NCBI GenBank assembly: GCA_964565715.1
Contig: CAZMGG010000141.1
Coordinates: 1 to 14,095, forward strand
Length of the DNA: 14,095 nucleotides
Direction of reading: 5' to 3'
Source of the DNA: CAZMGG01 sp964565715
GTDB taxonomy: Bacteria > Planctomycetota > UBA1135 > UBA2386
Shown: positions 13,043 through 14,095 of the stretch, one piece after another
How the letters are laid out: each line of letters begins with the position of its first letter
How positions within the stretch are numbered: position 1 is the first letter of the stretch
Translations under genes and position numbers: made by a program
The notes under the pieces: generated by a model
Told to the model about the DNA's origin: nothing
The model's input: only the letters and a program-made list of their open reading frames with translations
Databases searched by the model: none

Positions 13043-14095
13043 CTAGGACTGCCCGTCGCCGTCGTTCTCGCGCTTCTCGCGCTCGCTGACCCGCTGGCCG
13101 ATGTCGCGGAGCTGCTGGGCCAGGGAACCGAGCGGCGAGGCCGGCTGCGGCCGTTCGCTGACGGACTCCTCGGCCGCCTCCTGCTGCTCGTCGGTGTCGA
13201 AGTGGGCCTGGATCAGCGTCAGACCGATCTTCCGCTCGTCGGGGTCGATCTTGATGATGCGGACCTCGACGCGCTGGCCGACCTTGACGATCTCCTCCGG
13301 GTTGTCGACCTTGTGGTCGGCCAGTTCGGAGATGTGCAGCAGGCCTTCCAGACCGGCCTCCAGCTCCACGAACACGCCGAAGTTGGTGATCTTCGTGACC
13401 GTGCCCGGGACGCTGTCGCCGATGTGGTAGCGGGCCGGGATGTCGCCGGACCACGGGTCGGGGGTGAGCTGCTTGAGACCGAGCGCGATGCGCTTCTTCT
13501 CCTGGTCCACCGACAGCACCACGCACTCGATCTCGTCGCTCTTCTTCACGACCTCCGACGGGTGCGTGATCTTGCGGGTCCACGACATGTCGCTGATGTG
13601 CAGCAGGCCGTCGATGCCCTCCTGCAGCTCGATGAACGCGCCGTAGTTGGTGAGGTTGCGGACCTTGCCGCGGATGACCGTGCCCGGCGGGTAGTTCTCC
13701 GCCACCATGTCCCACGGATTCACCTCGGTCTGCTTCATGCCGAGGCTGACGGTCTGCTTCTCGGTGTCGATCTCGAGCACCACCACCTCGACGTGATCGC
13801 CGATCTTGACGACCTCGCTCGGATGGTTGATGCGCTTGGTCCAGGACATCTCCGAGATGTGCACCAGACCCTCGACGCCGTCCTCCAGCTTGACGAAGGC
13901 GCCGTAGTTGACCAGGTTGACCACCTCGCCCTGGACGTTGGCGCCCACCGGGTACTTGTCGAGGATGTTCTCCCAGGGCGACGGCATGCGCTGCTTGAGG
14001 CCCAGCGCGATGCGCTCCCGCTCCCGGTCGTTCTTGAGCACCTTGATCTCGATCTCGTCGTCCGGCCCCATGCCCATGACCTCGTAGGGGGTGCG
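13043..14095 (-). CDS. rpsA: 30S ribosomal protein S1, C-terminal part
   Basis: Ribosomal protein S1, which binds mRNA and helps load it on the 30S subunit. The window shows the last 350 residues; the 5' end lies beyond the right edge. The visible part starts at the end of one S1 domain (EIKVLKNDRERERIALGLKQ). It continues with three complete OB-fold S1 domains, each beginning with a G-x-V-x-G-x-V-type strand (QGEVVNLVNYGAFVKL, RGKVRNLTNYGAFIEL, PGTVTKITNFGVFVEL) followed by G-L-(V/L)-HIS. It closes with an acidic, Gln/Glu-rich tail of about 50 residues (EQQEAAEESVSE... to GDGQS). Repeated HPSEVVK linkers are typical. Paralogous S1-repeat proteins exist, but the regular domain spacing and the multidomain layout favour true S1. 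It is followed by the lipoprotein gene after 45 bases. Confidence 0.93.
   Translation of the reverse strand, partial: RTPYEVMGMGPDDEIEIKVLKNDRERERIALGLKQRMPSPWENILDKYPVGANVQGEVVNLVNYGAFVKLEDGVEGLVHISEMSWTKRINHPSEVVKIGDHVEVVVLEIDTEKQTVSLGMKQTEVNPWDMVAENYPPGTVIRGKVRNLTNYGAFIELQEGIDGLLHISDMSWTRKITHPSEVVKKSDEIECVVLSVDQEKKRIALGLKQLTPDPWSGDIPARYHIGDSVPGTVTKITNFGVFVELEAGLEGLLHISELADHKVDNPEEIVKVGQRVEVRIIKIDPDERKIGLTLIQAHFDTDEQQEAAEESVSERPQPASPLGSLAQQLRDIGQRVSEREKRENDGDGQS

Overview
This is a GC-rich chromosomal window of mostly housekeeping and envelope genes. It has no mobile element, phage gene, CRISPR array or RNA gene that I can recognise. The organism looks like a Gram-negative-type bacterium with lipoproteins and many c-type hemes, and a high-GC member of the Planctomycetota is my best guess. 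That guess rests on a DUF1573-type lipoprotein next to a nucleotidase-like/multiheme cytochrome fusion, on the S1 sequence style, and on mixed use of Shine-Dalgarno (SD) and SD-less starts. It is inference, and other high-GC phyla (e.g. Acidobacteriota, Gemmatimonadota) are not excluded.

Layout, left to right. (1) Minus strand: the N-terminal 248 codons of dnaK (cut by the left edge), a 231-bp promoter-like gap, and a MATE-family multidrug/ion antiporter. (2) Plus strand, divergent from MATE: a family-2 glycosyltransferase carrying an extra C-terminal Rossmann-like domain. (3) Minus strand, convergent with the glycosyltransferase: a tight three-gene signalling operon read as RsbW-like ATPase/anti-sigma kinase, then GAF-SpoIIE (RsbU-like) PP2C phosphatase, then a stand-alone CheY-like receiver. 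(4) Plus strand: an envelope cluster of lipoprotein N-acetylmuramoyl-L-alanine amidase, DUF1573-like lipoprotein, nucleotidase-like tetraheme cytochrome (4-base overlap with the previous gene), and membrane-anchored NodB polysaccharide deacetylase. (5) Minus strand, convergent with the deacetylase: the C-terminal 350 residues of ribosomal protein S1 (cut by the right edge), an unrecognised lipoprotein, and tyrS.

The cytoplasmic partner-switching genes probably sense or relay a signal, with the phosphatase acting on a STAS-domain antagonist that is not in the window. The plus-strand cluster is all exported: two or three of its products are lipoproteins or heme proteins and two are predicted to act on cell-wall or extracellular polysaccharide. 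Several genes lack a Shine-Dalgarno but have a TANNNT hexamer 7 to 12 bases before a possible start, which could mean leaderless or short-leader transcripts.

No gap between genes exceeds about 250 bases. The largest are 745-975 (dnaK upstream) and 5934-6179 (signalling operon/amidase divergent region). I see no wholly new system. The most interesting items are the degenerate nucleotidase-tetraheme fusion, the glycosyltransferase-Rossmann fusion, the partner-switching module lacking its STAS partner, and a nested inverted repeat at 9904-9959.
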